Source: Telopea speciosissima
Taxonomy: Eukaryota > Streptophyta > Magnoliopsida > Proteales > Proteaceae
Length of the DNA: 64,000 nt
Reading direction: 5' to 3'
NCBI RefSeq assembly: GCF_018873765.1
Contig: NC_057918.1
Coordinates: forward strand, 9,556,862 to 9,620,861
Part shown: positions 34,261 to 47,610 of the stretch, in pieces
How the letters are laid out: the number at the start of each line of letters is the position of its first letter
How positions within the stretch are numbered: position 1 is the first letter of the stretch
The notes under the pieces: model-generated
Told to the model about the DNA's origin: nothing
What the model saw: the letters and a program-made list of their open reading frames with translations, nothing else
Databases searched by the model: none
Position numbers and translations under genes: made by a program

Positions 34261-36445
34261 CTCAGATTTTCTTGATTTGATCTCGAATACGTTCACGTCG
34301 CCGCTGCATTTATAGAGAGTTGAGCAGGAGAATCCGAATAACCACGTTTGTTCTTGTTTGTTTGTTTGATTGTTTGTTTGTTGTAATCCATACTTTGTTG
34401 CTTTGTTTGTTTTTAATTTGTTTATGTTTGAAAGATGGGGCCCACCACTTCCTCATGCTTTGTGGCACTCAACGGCGTGCATTGTAGAAGTGTGCGATGT
34501 GGTGGTGCACGGTGGACCCAAAAAAAAACGACACCTACTATCATCAAATCATTGCTCCTCCTTTGCAATCCAAGACATAAAAGCAAGCAAACTATAATTT
34601 TGCCTTGCGTTGGGTAAGGTGTAATAGTAGATTCTGATCCGAATCGGAAAGAATCGGTCATGGGCCAGAACTGAGATTAGCATCAGTTGATTCGGGCTGG
34701 ATTCTGATTCCTAGAATTAAGTTTCCCTTCACCCATAGGTTCACCCACCATCCTAGGGTTCATAAACCCCTCCTGAGGTTTTGTATATTCCAAAATACCC
34801 TCTCGATACCCTTCTCCATCCTCTTTCATCTTTTTTCCAGTCATCGTGGGCGGAGAAAAACTCAGTCCATTAGTATCAGATTGATTATATCTCGGCAAAT
34901 CCATATCTTGAATCTTGATCGATATGGATTGACAGATATGGCATGGACATTTTTTTTAATGCAAAAAATAGTTCTTTGATCTAATATCGGTACTATATGG
35001 CCGATCAGTATCGGAATTGCGGGCGATCAATACTGATTCCGATACCGACACCATGGACTACATCTATGCCTGTGTATCCACTCTCAGTGCCTATGGAGAA
35101 TCACAATTTCATGGCAGCTACAATAGTGTTGGGCCATTCTTGAGGATTGGGCTTTCTGTTTGCTTAGGAAACTTGGGACCGAAACTTTTGGTTCAAACTT
35201 TTAAGCCAGCAGAGAAAGCAGGCTTTGTGAGATGACTGTGATAAGTGCAAATGCAAAAGTTTGTCGGGCCTGCACAGCACAAGTCACTAGCGCACGCCAA
35301 AGCCTCAGGCCTCAGGCTCTTCCTAGTTCCTCCTACGAGGGAACTAAAAAACTGAGGTTTCTGATAGACAGACGCGACATCATCATCTCCCTCGCTTGCT
35401 CCTCTCCCCGTGATCAGCTACTAGTATCCATTTTTTATTTCAGATGATCATATTGGACTAGATGGTTGGACCACAATCTGACTGCTCCATGTCTGATCGA
35501 ACCAGGGTTTTTAGTTGAAATATTCCTATTTCCTAAGCTGACCATCAGGCCAGGGGGTTGAGGCCTCTAGTGCAAATGCAGTACTTTTTATCTATGGTCC
35601 TTTCTCTTCTCTTTCCAAAACAAATAGACAAAAGTTGTTCTATTGAGTACAAGAAAGGTAAGACAGTGGAGGATCTCCTTTTTTCAAATGTGGGATTATT
35701 TCCAACACTCTCCAGCGAATGTTCTTCTCTTCTAAGTGGCAGTACATGTGGCATGTGGGACCTCTTTTGGGTTGACTGTACATAAATGTAATTTAAGCAA
35801 TTAATTAGAGAGGTCCAATTGGTACATGAAGGCATCCAAGGTCCTAAAGTTTTCCATGTAAAATCATTCCCAGCAAGGTTGAACACGGAAAATAAAACAA
35901 TAGTTCCAGTTCTTTTTCTTGAACTTATTGTCTTCCCTGGTTCTCTACTACAGGCACCAAGCATAGAACAAAGGAAAAAACTTGGACTGCCATGGGAACC
36001 ATTGTCTGCAAATATTAGCATGTGCAAGTAACAACAGATCACACTCTTATGACTAGTTAAAGAGGATGATTCAGCCAATTAGAACAAGGAACCATGCATT
36101 AGTAGAGAGCCCCAAATAGCAAGAACATCAAACTAAAGGCCAAAGACTGAAAATTTTAACAGACAATGAGTTAAATCTACCATGAGGACATATAAAGAGG
36201 ATTTATCATACATAGAACCAGACATGATGATGCACAATATTTTAGGAGAGCAAATAAATACAATTACAAAATATAAAAGAATCACAATTATCATAAATTA
36301 TTGGATACAATGCACATATATTATTTTCCAGAACCCCCAATCTCTCTTTTGACAAGTGAATGGCCTGAGAACCCCTTTTTTTCTGTTAATTCTCCCTCGA
36401 GCTATAACCTTCTCACTATTAGATGTCAGATATGACCAACTCTAA
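34261..36445. other. Intergenic region, no gene recognised
   Basis: It contains a (TTTG)n-like run near 34350-34382 and degenerate atcggtat/gatatgg sequences at 34895-35055 that look like a worn MITE. A 177-codon open frame on the minus strand at 35545-36078 has no recognisable motif or codon character and is not called. The 3' UTR of the coiled-coil gene should lie at its right end. Confidence 0.45.
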
Positions 36446-39400
36446 CTACCACCACCTCTTCTCAGACAGAGAAATAAGCTGCAGGAAAAGACAAATATCA
36501 GTAAGGAGAATGTAATGAACCCAGGCAGCACTCATTCAGCACTACATAACATGGAGGGGAATCGACATACAATCCACTAAATACAAACTGATATAACAAA
36601 AAGCCATGATGACCCCCAGGTGGGCCAAATTTAGCGAAGACTAACTGATGGAACCCACAAATAGAAATTTCATCCCTGCCCTATGTGCCACTTGCCAAAC
36701 TAAGAGTCCATAAATTGCATTAGGGACCTTAGACTCCCCAGATCGTAAAATAAACAAACTCAGAAAAATTTTCCAGGTTCCAAACACACGTCAGGAAAAA
36801 GTAACAAAGGTAGGATAGATCAAATACCTGACGAGCAACCTGCACAAGTCGCCTGCTGTCTCGAGGTGACTCAATTATCAAGCTTGACTTCTGTGGCTCT
36901 GGTGTGCTGTTTTGCTTCTCCACTGTGCTCCTCTTGATACTGTTTTTCTTTTCAAGGGGCGCATTGTCGTTAGCATTGTTCATGGTCTCCTTCTTCCGCT
37001 TCCTCCGAAATGTGTATTTGAGAAGCCTATCAGTTGCAGCTTCAGCAGGAGCTGCAGTAGTCGTTTCACAGGTTTTTTGATCTTTGGCATCAGAATTAAT
37101 TGATGGCAGATCAACAAGATCAAGTTTCAGTTTAGAACCCAGAACCTCTGAATTCTCTATAGTTCTGGATTCCTGACTAGTGAACACTGAGTCATTTATC
37201 AATGCTGGATCCTCACTTATAACATTCTGAGGACTTCCAACTTTAGTGTCCCCAGCTTGACTATCCATATTGGACTCTGAATCCCTCCGGGCCTCATCTT
37301 CAAATACCTTTGATGGATCTTCACCAGACTCAGCATCTCCATTGACTGGGAGTGGATAAGTTTTGGTAGAAGAATGAAATGATGGTTCACAAGGATCAGG
37401 AAGTGAACTGCACAAGGTAACTTTGCGGTTCTTGTACCTAGTTCGTCTTCTTCTATTAGAAAATATGCGAACAATTTTACCAGCTTGACCTTTGTCACTG
37501 TTGCTATCATGCTGCATTACTTCTTCTGACTCAGTCATGTTCTTCTCTGCCACAGTCATATTGTCAGTCTTAGGAGAGCCTACAGTATGGGTTCCTTCAA
37601 CTTTTTCTCCATTCTTTGTATGCAAGCACTGATCATCATCATGTCCAGGAAGAGGCAACTTCCCTTCATCCAGCAGATTCCCTTCAAATGCACGGATTCT
37701 CTGGGTACATCCATTTCTGTAAAGCTCTGGTTCTTTGCTTCGCATTATTATGCAGGCTAAATCAGGGTTACCTGCACAATAACTCTCCATGGGAGAGTTA
37801 CTTGAGGTCTCAACCTGTGCTGTTCCATTTTCTGATAAAGAACAGCGTTTATCGTCTGGTTGATTCAAAGGTGCATTATTCATTATGCAAGTTGACATGG
37901 ATCTGCATTCTGAATCAGAAGGATGGCATGAAATACCATCAGAAATATGTAGCTTGTCCTCCTGTGCTTCCTTTTCATGAGGAGCAGCATTCCCCATTAC
38001 AATTTGTCCATCCAAAAGATTTCCTGGGTTGCTTTTCAACCTCTCCAGTTCATCCTGCACTCCTTCCAACTCAGATCTGAGGTCTCTTACCACCTCCTCT
38101 GCTTCGTGGAGCTGCATTTCAAGCTCTTCAATCCTTCTTTGTTGACTCAAGGATGCTATTTCTGCTTCAGCAGTCTGTAAAGATACAAGGCAGGTAAATT
38201 TTTGGCAGATTGTGCACATGTTTCTTAATGGAAGTGGTAGAACACTCCGAGCAAGGCTACATAAATTTCAAAATCAAGTTACCATTTTACCATACAGAAA
38301 CTTAAAATATGGTGAGCCTTCTCAGAGACCAAGCAAATTCATGAATTATGCTTCATATTTTTAAATATGCTTCAGAAGGTAACAGTGTTTGCTTTAGAAA
38401 CTACAGCAGTGATGTCAAAATAGAAATGTTACAAAAGGTAACATTGTTTTTGAAAGAAACTACAACATTGATGTCAAAACTCAAGATTCAAGATACCCAC
38501 TACTTGAGTATTAACGTGACCATAAATCTTGCACAGAATCAAATTTTCCAAAGCATGTTATTGTCCAAGTTCCACAGGCCTTGTTGTCTACATTGAGCTG
38601 TACAAGACACCAGAGACATTTCAACAGCATTGACAGCCAATGTCACCTTTCACCTATGAGAATTTAGGTGTAGGACACTGTGGATGCCAATGAATCAAAA
38701 TGAGAAGAATTCCCCCCCCCTTACCCCAAGAAAATAAATAAACGCACCAACCATTGGAGGCTGCGGTCTATGATGTCTCTTCCTCCATATGAAAATTTCC
38801 ACCAATTTCCCCAAGTCATGTACTGATCATTTGAGCTAACTCACTTAGATCATTTGTTAAGCATAACGATGCCATAAAGAGCAGGGAAAAAGATGACAAG
38901 CTCATTTCCCATATTAAATATAGGGGACAAGAAGGAAGGATGCAAACAGCTACCACCTTCAGCAGTATGGATCTAGCCATACAAAATATCATGAAATACA
39001 GATTTCAAATGCTGAATACAGTTGGAATACACAACAGAAGTCATGACAGTGAACATTAAAACCTAACTAATCAGAGATATTACTACCAACAGAAGAATGC
39101 CTGAGCCTTGAAGCACAGATTTTGTTTATAAATAGCCTGGTAGTGCAGACAGAGATAGAGGACACCATGATTGCAGCCTTTATACTTAAATAAGCATAAG
39201 TCATTATGCAAAACTGCTGCACTAGATCTCCAGCTTCTGTGTTGTGTATGAGAGGCTTATCATTCAATCATGTCGCAATGAAGGGTACCAAAATTTTATT
39301 GGAAATGCATCGCAAACAACAACAACTCAGCCTTATCCCAACTATATGGGGTCGGCTACATGGATCCTTGTCCTCCAATCAGCTCTATTTAAGGTCATAC

Positions 39401-42400
39401 TTGATACAAGGTCTAAGCTATGCATGTCTTTCCTCAACACTTCTCCCAGGGTCATTTTAGGTATGCCTCTGGCTCTTTTAGTCCCTTCAATCTGAATCAA
39501 ATCACTCCTCCGTACTAGAGCATCCAAAGGCCTCCGTTGAACATGGCTATGCCACCTCAAACAAATTTCTCGTAGCGTATCATATATCGGAGCTACTTCC
39601 AAATCAGCTCTAACATGATCATTCCTTACTTTATCCTTCCTAGTTTTGTCACTCATCCATCTCAACATCCTCATCTCCGCTACATTGAGTATATCTATAT
39701 GCTGCTTCTTAACTGCCCAGCATTCCGCACAATACATCATAGCCAGTTGTATGGCTATCCAATATAATTTTCCTTTTAAGTTTTAAAGGAATACATCGAT
39801 CACACAACACTCCAAACGCACCTCTCCACCTCTTCCTTCATATTAAACTCTCTGTGAAACATCATCATCTATATAATAATCACTTTGCAGAATCTCCCTC
39901 CCATCAACTTTCACCACCTCATTATCTGTCCTATTGTAACTAAAGTTACACACCATATACTCTGTTTTCATTCTACTTATCTTAAAACCTTTTAATTCCA
40001 AGATTGATCTCCATAACTCCAACTTGGCGTTAATCCCTGCTTTAATCTCATCCACCAAAACAATATCATCAACAAAAAGAATACACCACGGAACCTCATC
40101 TTAAATGTCTCTAGTTAAACCATCCATGATAAGTGCAAACAAATAAGGTGTTAAAATTGATCCTTGATGTAACCTAGTTGTAATTGAGAATTCACTACCT
40201 TAAACCCCCCCCCCACAGTTCTTACACTTATCACCACACCATCATAAAATAAAATAAAAAAAGACGTACCCAGTGCACGAGGCTCCCGCCACTACGGGGT
40301 CTAGGGAGGGTCATAATGTATGCAGCCTTACCCCTGCTATCGCAGAGAGGCTGTTTCCAGACTCGAACCCGTGACAACTTGGTTCAAAATTCATAAAATT
40401 CACTTTTTTTTGTAAGAAATCCAGGAATCTAGAGGTTCAGCATTTGACACTTTCAACTCTGAGATACCACTACACATTTTCACCCTTTAGCATGTTCCTC
40501 TGAATACGATCCAACAGTGCTGCAATCTCACATTTTTGGGGAACCATACAGTGTATGCCCAGGCAGAATGCCTTTTGAGGCACCAAAATTTCCCGTGACC
40601 ATCATCTTTCCAACAAAGTTTATACTTATGTGTGTATAGAATAATTTAGTGACTTCCAAGTGCTTCAGTTTACTTTGTGTTTAAAAGGTTTAGAGAGCCT
40701 TACTTTCTGCAAGTATCAAGCAATTCTGATATGTTCTTGTCCTGATAATATACTTAAAGTGACGGCCAACAGAAATCATTTAGGTAAATGATTGGAAGTC
40801 CCTTCAGTTAAAGAAGCACCCTTAAATTCATTATGCATGCACATATAATATGCATACAGATGATAGCTATATTAAGTTTCTATTATTCATTATTAGAATC
40901 CCATGATTTAACCTCAAAGGGTTAGCGCAGCTGGCTTGGAGGGGACATGAGACTCTGCCTCAGGAAGCGAGGTCTCGTGATCAAACCTTCGCCGCTGCAT
41001 AATTTCTTGGGGCCACCCACCTGAGGCTCACTAGGGTCCAAAAGCTCCCGGTTCGTGCGTGGCGCGGGGGTCATGTATGAACCCAGGGGGGATTTAGTTG
41101 GCCTAAAGTCGGATACCCCTCCTGTCACCAAAAAAAAAAAAAAAAAGAATCCCATGATTTCATTCAACCCATGTACAACAATTGGGAATCCTCCAAAAGA
41201 ATCTTATTCAGGATAGCAGAGGTGAATCTGTAACTCACCATTCAAATAGTAGAATTACTGAATCATCTAATTTACTAATCGAAACTTTGAATTGTGTAAT
41301 TCACCATCCAATCCATTAAATTGGCTAACTCAACAATCGGACTCCAAATTGAGAACCAAGTCAACTTAGAACTCCCATCCCCATCCCCCCCCCCCCACCC
41401 CAATTTTCTTTACTTCCTTTAGGTTATAAAACTTGCAGGCTTAAGCTATTCTGGTTCTTTGGAATCCATAAGGTCAAAATCACAAGTTTCTGAATAAAAA
41501 TTATCAGTTCTATTAAGATCTGCAATCAGCTCAGATTCAAAGTAAGTTTGAAATGGTATCCCAGAGGTAATAAGTTGAATGGAAGTCAGAAGAGGTGGTA
41601 TGGTACAATGAAGGCCACCCATAATGAGGAATGATACGGTTTAGGTTAGAGGACTTACAAAGAAAGGTAAGACCAAAAATTACCAGGGAGTGATGCGGTC
41701 CCGGGGTTCGGAAACCCTAGTTGGGTTTGCTATGGCCCACAAATAAAAAATAAGTCAAATTTAAGAAACAGTGGCAATTTCATAATTTCTGAGAGTCTAG
41801 GTCCCTATTGGGAAGAATAAGCAAAACAGGGACAAAATGGGTAATAGATTAAAGAGAAAAGGATATGGCTGGTATTTAATTAGGAAGAGGAAAAAACGAA
41901 ATGAAGTTATAGAACTAAGGGCTTTATTGAAATTTTATAAACCAGGCCTTAAGTGGTTTTTCTAGGACTTGGTTACCATCAACCTCAAGACACCAGAGTT
42001 GTAGCGACAACCAGAATCTGATTCGAAAAGAGAACTCTCTCCAACGAAGATCAATTGAACTGAACTTCTGGGATTAAGTAATTAACACGTAGGGCTCTTG
42101 AATGATGAATCGACTCAGCCCACACTCAACCCAGCAATCAAAGCTTGATTAAATATCCTTTGAAACCTGACTTGGCCGAAGAACTGAATTCAGCAATGGT
42201 TTGAGGCTCGGTTCAAGCAGCAGGGATTGTTTCAGGGCCAAATAAATTAGGGCTAGGATTGCCTCTGTTAGATACACCCATGCTGGAAATATTAAAGAGA
42301 GAGAGAAGAAGGAATGAGGGAGATTGAGCAAATCTCTTCCAACTCTGATGTTTCTTCGGTAGCAGCAGGGAAGGGATAGAAAATAAGAAGGGAGGAGGAA

Positions 42401-45400
42401 GGATAAGACGGATACCTGATGGAGAAGTTTCAGAAATCACAGGGAAGGAGAAGGCACCCACACGGCCAGTAGATGCACCACACCGGTAACATCAAGTAAC
42501 TCAAAATTCTATCATTCATCAAAACTGAAACTTTCATTGGTTACAACCATGTACTAAAAGAAGTTAATAAAAGACAAGGATGACTTTGGAATTACCACCA
42601 ATATGGAACAAAACTGGAACAAACTCTAAACCTAAAAATAGAATGGAACTCTAGCCTAAATAAAACAAAAGATTACAAGATAATTACAAATAAGTAAGTA
42701 AATAAACTATTAATATCCTACCAGACCCAATCCCAATTCGGGCCCGGTTCTTGGTCGGAACTCTCAAACAGGTTCGGCCCAGTCCAAATAACTGCTCCTG
42801 CATCAGGGAGAAGTGGCAAGTTAAAGACAAGGATGACTTTGGAATTACCACAAATATGATTTAGCATTGAATGGCAAAAAAGGAACCATGTAGCCAACCT
42901 CATTTAGTTGGGAAAAGGCTTAGTTGAGTTGAATTGAGTTGTCTATTGAGGTTTGCAACACCTCTTACACTTTGCAAAGGCGGAAGGTGCCATTCAAATT
43001 ACCTTGGCCAAAATGGGGTCCTACTTCCATATTTTAGCTCCTATGAAGTTCAAATTTGGGTTTCATGCACAGTTTTATTTCCCTTAAGGCCTTACCTGAC
43101 CTCCCAAAAACCAAGATACTTAACTGAATAAGCTTTGCTAACTAGCTACCAATTTCTCAAAGGAGGATCAGCTAAATGCAAAACAAGCAAGCTTTGGTAG
43201 AGACTAGTATAACTTCAACACCATCAGTTCTTAATTAGATTCCTCCACCCTCTCTCTTTCTTCAAAAATTTTTTTGTGAGCTTTTATGTCTAAAGAAGAA
43301 ATGACCAAACAGAAGATTGTTGCACTACAGAATTCACATACATCAGTAAAATACTAAAATATAAACGATCTAAGATACAATTATTGTGGTAATATTTTGG
43401 CAAATAAATGATCAAATCAAGCTACACCAAAAAATATTAGAATTTAATTGATGCACAAAACAATGCTCGTCAGTTACAAGAATGGTTCTAAACTATTGAT
43501 ATTGTTGTTTTGATATATTCATTTTTCATGATTCACGAATTATTGTGATTATAAATTTTATTCCATTCATTTGGAGTGGACACGTGTATGAAAAATTCGA
43601 CTGCTTGGTTGTTAGTTAATTGAAATTATAAGGATTACTTTTTTTTATTATTATTAGTTGTATTTATTCTTTTCTTCTCTATTTTCATGAAGAATAAAGA
43701 ATTCTCAAAAGTTAATATACTAATTTAACGGAGACCACAATAAGGGAAACAATTTTTGTTTTGATTCCACAACCAAGTCAATCAATGCACTTTTTCAATT
43801 GAAAAGGTAAAATTCTTTATTGAAACTGAAAAGCACAAACAGAAGTACAAATGCACAATCAACTAGTTAAAGAATGAATGAGACTACTGGAGTGCATTAA
43901 TTCTGTTCATAAGAAACTTAGAAACATAAACAATAATATGTCAACCAATTCATAAACCTTAAAATAGAAAGGTAACAAATCTTAAAAATGCTGTGACATA
44001 TGTCCAAATATTTTCAAGATAATAAGCACAATTTGTTGAGGCAGAGGTTATGTATGGACCAAAAGAAAAGGTCTAATGATCATCAAGAATGGTGGGCTTT
44101 TGAACTGTAGCCCCCCAAATTGGAACCACTTTCAGCCTTACTGCGGTTACTGATGGCATAACTGCAGAGCCAGCAGTAGAGGAAGGTAAATTGATTTATT
44201 TGGGTTTGATTTGTTGCAAAAGTGTGTCCTATCATTGGGTTTTCTAATGGACAAAGCCCCGAACTCTAGGACAAGTTACTTTCAAGTGGGGGAGACTGAA
44301 GTTGGACAGAAAATAGGAAAGTGCATAGATCTAGGGAGCAGATCGAGATCCAAGAAATGGAGATTGACGTTGTACAGATTGGTTGAAGTAGCAGGCCACA
44401 TGGATGGGACAAATCAGGTAGCAGATTTCTGAGATTTACATCGAACGCTGAGGCCTAAATATGGTGATCACAATAGGTTGGGAGATTTGAAGATAAAAAT
44501 TACAGTGGCAGCAGCTGCAATCAACGGATATCTTCCTCAGCATTCCCTCTCTCGCTCAAATTTCTCTGCTAGCAGAACTCTCTCTTGCTTGATATTTTTT
44601 GCTTTGTTCAGGGTAAGAACAGCTGTCCCAATGATGAACTCCCTCAGCTTTCTCCAAAAAATAGCGCCAAAACCTCCTTGCGATTCAGTACACAGGGCAT
44701 CAGATTTAAAAGCCAATGTTCGGAATTTAGGGGTTCCATTTACAAGAACTAGGCAGCTTAAGCACAAGGAAAAGCTAAATGCTCCAGTAATTAATAACCT
44801 CCCAGTTTTCTCCTTTTTCTTTTATATACAATGTGAATCAGTGGATCTTATCAATTTGGAAAAAACAACCTTGTACCCCCCACTCACTATCTTTAAGATC
44901 AAGACCTAACCGGCTAAAGTCATTTCTTAAACAAAGACCTATTTATCTGCATCCATAAGGCTCCTTTTGGATGCAAATAAAGGGAAGGGAAGTGAAATCA
45001 GTTTTGAAAAGAACAACAAAGTTTTGTAATTATGATTGTGTAACCTAATACTCTTAACCATATTTGGTAAGTATATTTTCCATATGTAATATTTATTTTA
45101 ATTTTCAAATCAAAAGGATTTGATTGCAAAATAAAGTAAAATTTAACAACCATATACGGAATGTTTTGGACAAGTTACACAACCATATGAGGTAATGATT
45201 ACAAAATTTCCCACTTCAGTATTGATTTGATTTCACTTCCCTTCCCTTTATTTCAATAAGTAGAAATACTCTGCAGCATGAAACATCCATTAACTTGATT
45301 TTTGTAATAGTATCTATCCCCTAAAATAAATAATCCCAACCTACTTCAGTGCTTGACACCCCCACATAACCACTAATTCTGAACATCCTAAGCACCTTTT

Positions 45401-47159
45401 CTTTTTTTGGATGGGTAGGTCCCAAGGAGAGTTGAACTCATGACCTCTCAATCGTGAGGTGTTGGTCTTAGCCAACTGAGCTACCCCCTTGGGGTTACAT
45501 CCTAAGCACCTTGTCCACACCTGCTACACAATAAAAGTACCGGTATTCACCAAATGCTCTTCTGCAGAATATAATAAGATCCTTTAATGATCTTCGTGTT
45601 TATTAAATTTTACTGCATCTCTGATCTTTCAAGGAATATAAGCCAGGAGGAAGAAAAAAAATGTCTCAGAAAACTGTTTGGACCACAACAAGTGGCTGCA
45701 AGGAAGTCTTCAGTTTGGCTCTCTTATACCTTTCCGAGTAGCTGCAAAAGAGAAGAAGTCCAAGGAGGAGAGCAGAAGACAATATGCTCTCACTGATAAG
45801 GTCCTAGCCTCCTAGGGAAATGGATAAAAGTTTCTGTCTTCAATGAAGCCTCTGAAAGGAGTGTTCACTACTTGATTTGAAGAATAGGAGATACTTCAGC
45901 ATGATCATTCAATAAAAAAAATTAAATGACTTCAATGGCCTAATCTAGAAACTTAAGATATAGATTGTGAACAAGATAGGCGGACATGCAAAGCCTTGAT
46001 CGCTTTGTGGCCTACATTAACGCAGTGCATCTGCTTATACAGGCAGATACATATTTCTTCCTTGACAAGTAACAGAATCACAGACTGAAAAAAGGACGTC
46101 TCAAACTTTATCAGCCCATCTTTAACCAGAGAAGCATCCAAGCCTTTCTAGTATAAGAAACAAGATCCAAACAGCTAACTAGAAAAATGCTGACTTATTG
46201 CAGAGTAAAACTGATATTATCTCACTGAAAATAGATGAATCAAACACTTAATCTCTGAATTTAGATGCCATTCCATGAACTCTGAAATCACTTTCCACAG
46301 AAAGAAAACAGAGACAAATTTGTCCATAATAGACAACCCATTGGTGGAAAATATACACTCAACAAACAAAAGTAGTTCATGAACTCCTACCTCAAAAGAC
46401 AAATGCAAAGGCAAATAGTTGGAATAGCACAAATCAGAAACAAAAAAAATATCGCATTTTAATGCGGGACCAGATAATCAAAGACTGCTAATTTATCCAG
46501 ACAAGGAGTTATGCTAGAAAGACTTTGAAAATCGATCACAAATACCAGTTAGTAATTTCATCACCGAACAGCATCTCACACCAATCCTAGAAATCAAATC
46601 TGAAGATATCCATACATTCACCTAAAAAGCACAAAAACACGCACGATCACACAATAAAAGCACTGGGAACCATGATCAATTCCAAACCGAAGACTACGAT
46701 TGACTAGTTTACACTTCTTACAAGAAAAGTAAATTTACCTTAGAATCCATGATTTGTTTCAGGCGAAGTAACATATTAAGCGCTTCTTCCTTCTCTGCAG
46801 AGAGCTCCTGCTGGGAGCGAAAAGCCTTGCGCTCAGAGACCATAACACGGGCCGCCGCCTCTTTCGCCGTATTTAGGATTATTTCAGCGTAAGCCTTCTT
46901 TAATGCCACCATTTTCTACCAAAACAAATACAAATAATATCAAACAGAGAAAATGAACTAAAACACAAAGAAGATAAAAATTTACTGAAATTAACTCCGA
47001 AGAAGAACAATCCCGCCACTGACATTGACGACACAATACGATAAGCGGTTTTGAAGAGGGATAAAAAAACGAAATTTGGAGTAATGGAGAGGAAGAAGGA
47101 GGAGATGGTAGTTCAGATAAACAATCGGTAATTAGGTCTCTTACCTCGGCTTCTTCCAT
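36446..47159 (-). CDS. Plant coiled-coil protein of unknown function
   Basis: Four exons in phase: 47159-47145 (MEEAE), 46915-46739, 38174-36828 and 36478-36446; 523 aa. Residues 6-115 are a long heptad-rich coiled coil (KKAYAEIILNTAKEAAARVM, LSQQRRIEELEMQLHEAEE, LRSELEGVQDELERLKSN). The middle is acidic and Ser-rich and probably disordered. Two basic clusters (NRRRRTRYKNRK and FRRKRKKE) could be nuclear localisation signals. The last exon is only 33 nt and encodes LISLSEKRWW, after a donor at VQVARQ; this short aromatic end appears to be a family hallmark, though I cannot name the family. Intron 2 is about 8.56 kb and holds an RTE LINE, several SINEs and a solo LTR. The 15-nt first exon and 33-nt last exon are easy to miss, so the gene may be truncated in automatic annotation. 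Confidence 0.8.
39305..40205 (-). mobile_element. RTE-type LINE, 3' part
   Basis: The minus strand encodes the end of an RTE reverse transcriptase: LTPYLFALIMDGLTRDI, the catalytic FVDDIVL with KAGINAKLELWR (about 40080-40030), then after a gap MYCAECWAVKKQH, VAEMRMLRWM, RWHSHVQRRPLDALVRRSD and RIHVADP. It ends in GTTGTTGTTGTTTG, the usual RTE tail. A stop after TRDI and frame changes show it is dead. The 5' part is absent. Confidence 0.85.
40240..40390 (-). mobile_element. Au SINE, minus strand
   Basis: Minus-strand order: gtcacgggttcgagtctgga, aaacagcctctc, gcatacattatgaccctccc, tagaccccgtagtggcggga, gtgcactgggtacgtc and a T-rich tail. It sits directly upstream of the RTE fragment. The tRNA-like head is shortened. 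Confidence 0.75.
40895..41160 (+). mobile_element. Full-length A-tailed SINE with 15-bp TSD
   Basis: A perfect repeat AGAATCCCATGATTT (40895-40909 and 41146-41160) flanks about 236 bp that begin with a tRNA-like head (ggttagcgcagctggcttgg, box-B-like tctcgtgatcaaacc) and end cctgtcaccaaaa with an A-run. The intact duplication and long A-tail suggest a young insertion. A second, 5'-truncated copy is at 48257-48416. Confidence 0.88.
41691..42805 (-). mobile_element. Solo LTR, probably Ty3/gypsy; fossil
   Basis: 1115 bp with ends TGATGC...GCATCA and a 5-bp target duplication GGGAG (41686-41690 and 42806-42810). Read on the minus strand it starts TGATGCAGGAGCAG and has an AATAAA signal near its end (about 41930). 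No internal region is present, so the element was reduced to one LTR by recombination. The duplication is intact, but the age cannot be judged without a second LTR. Confidence 0.75.
42570..42851. repeat. About 29-bp direct repeat across an LTR edge
   Basis: aaagacaaggatgactttgg and the following bases occur at 42570-42599 inside the solo LTR and again at about 42823-42851 just outside it, 17 bp beyond the LTR end. Confidence 0.85.
45383..45512 (-). mobile_element. 98-bp tRNA-derived retroelement with 16-bp TSD
   Basis: The perfect repeat ACATCCTAAGCACCTT (45383-45398 and 45497-45512) flanks 98 bp. On the minus strand this is almost only a tRNA: GGGGGTAGCTCAGTTGGC (box A TAGCTCAGTTGG), an anticodon-arm region, AGGTCATGAGTTCAACTC (box-B-like), then GGGACCTACCCATCC and an A-tail. 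It is either a minimal SINE or a retroposed tRNA with a short tail; it is not a functional tRNA gene. Confidence 0.8.
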
Positions 47160-47387
47160 CTCTAATGGCCGTTATCAGTTCACACCAGGTTTGAAGAACG
47201 GAGGTTGTTGTTTCTCTTCCCCTGGAGCTTGTCTGTTATGAACTGAAAGTCCTAACATGATTACCCGATTACCCTTTCATTTCGTTTGAAATTACTCGAT
47301 TGCCACACCAGGAGACCTAATATAAGTATGGAGACAAGTTAACTGTTAATTATCACTTCCAATTCGTGGGTATTTCCAATTCTTTCA

Positions 47388-47610
47388 AAATTCCTCTAAT
47401 AAGGGGGAGTGGAACCCACCATGGGCAGTGTTTTCAAGCGGGGAAGTAGGGCGATCATTTTTGCCCTCATGTGAGGAATTGGAGGAGTTGGAGGAGATAG
47501 CGAATTGGAAGGGATAACAATTCGTAGGGGGAGTGTACCATTTACTCCCAGACACAGTGGGAAGCAAAATGACCACCCCATCCCTATGAAAAGCCAGTTT
47601 ATAATACAAT
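47388..47610. mobile_element. MITE related to 52258-52415
   Basis: Shares the order aattcctctaataag, gtgg.a.ccac...ggcagt, gcgatcatttttgccctc, gaggaattggaggag with the element at 52258-52415. Its borders are approximate. Confidence 0.55.

Noticed and set aside
35545-36078. 177-codon open frame on the minus strand
   Set aside because: No family motifs, many Cys/Ser codons from non-coding sequence, and no splice partners; it lies in the 3' flank of the coiled-coil gene.
45420-45491. Functional tRNA gene on the minus strand
   Set aside because: It has an A-tail and a 16-bp target duplication, so it is a retroposed copy.
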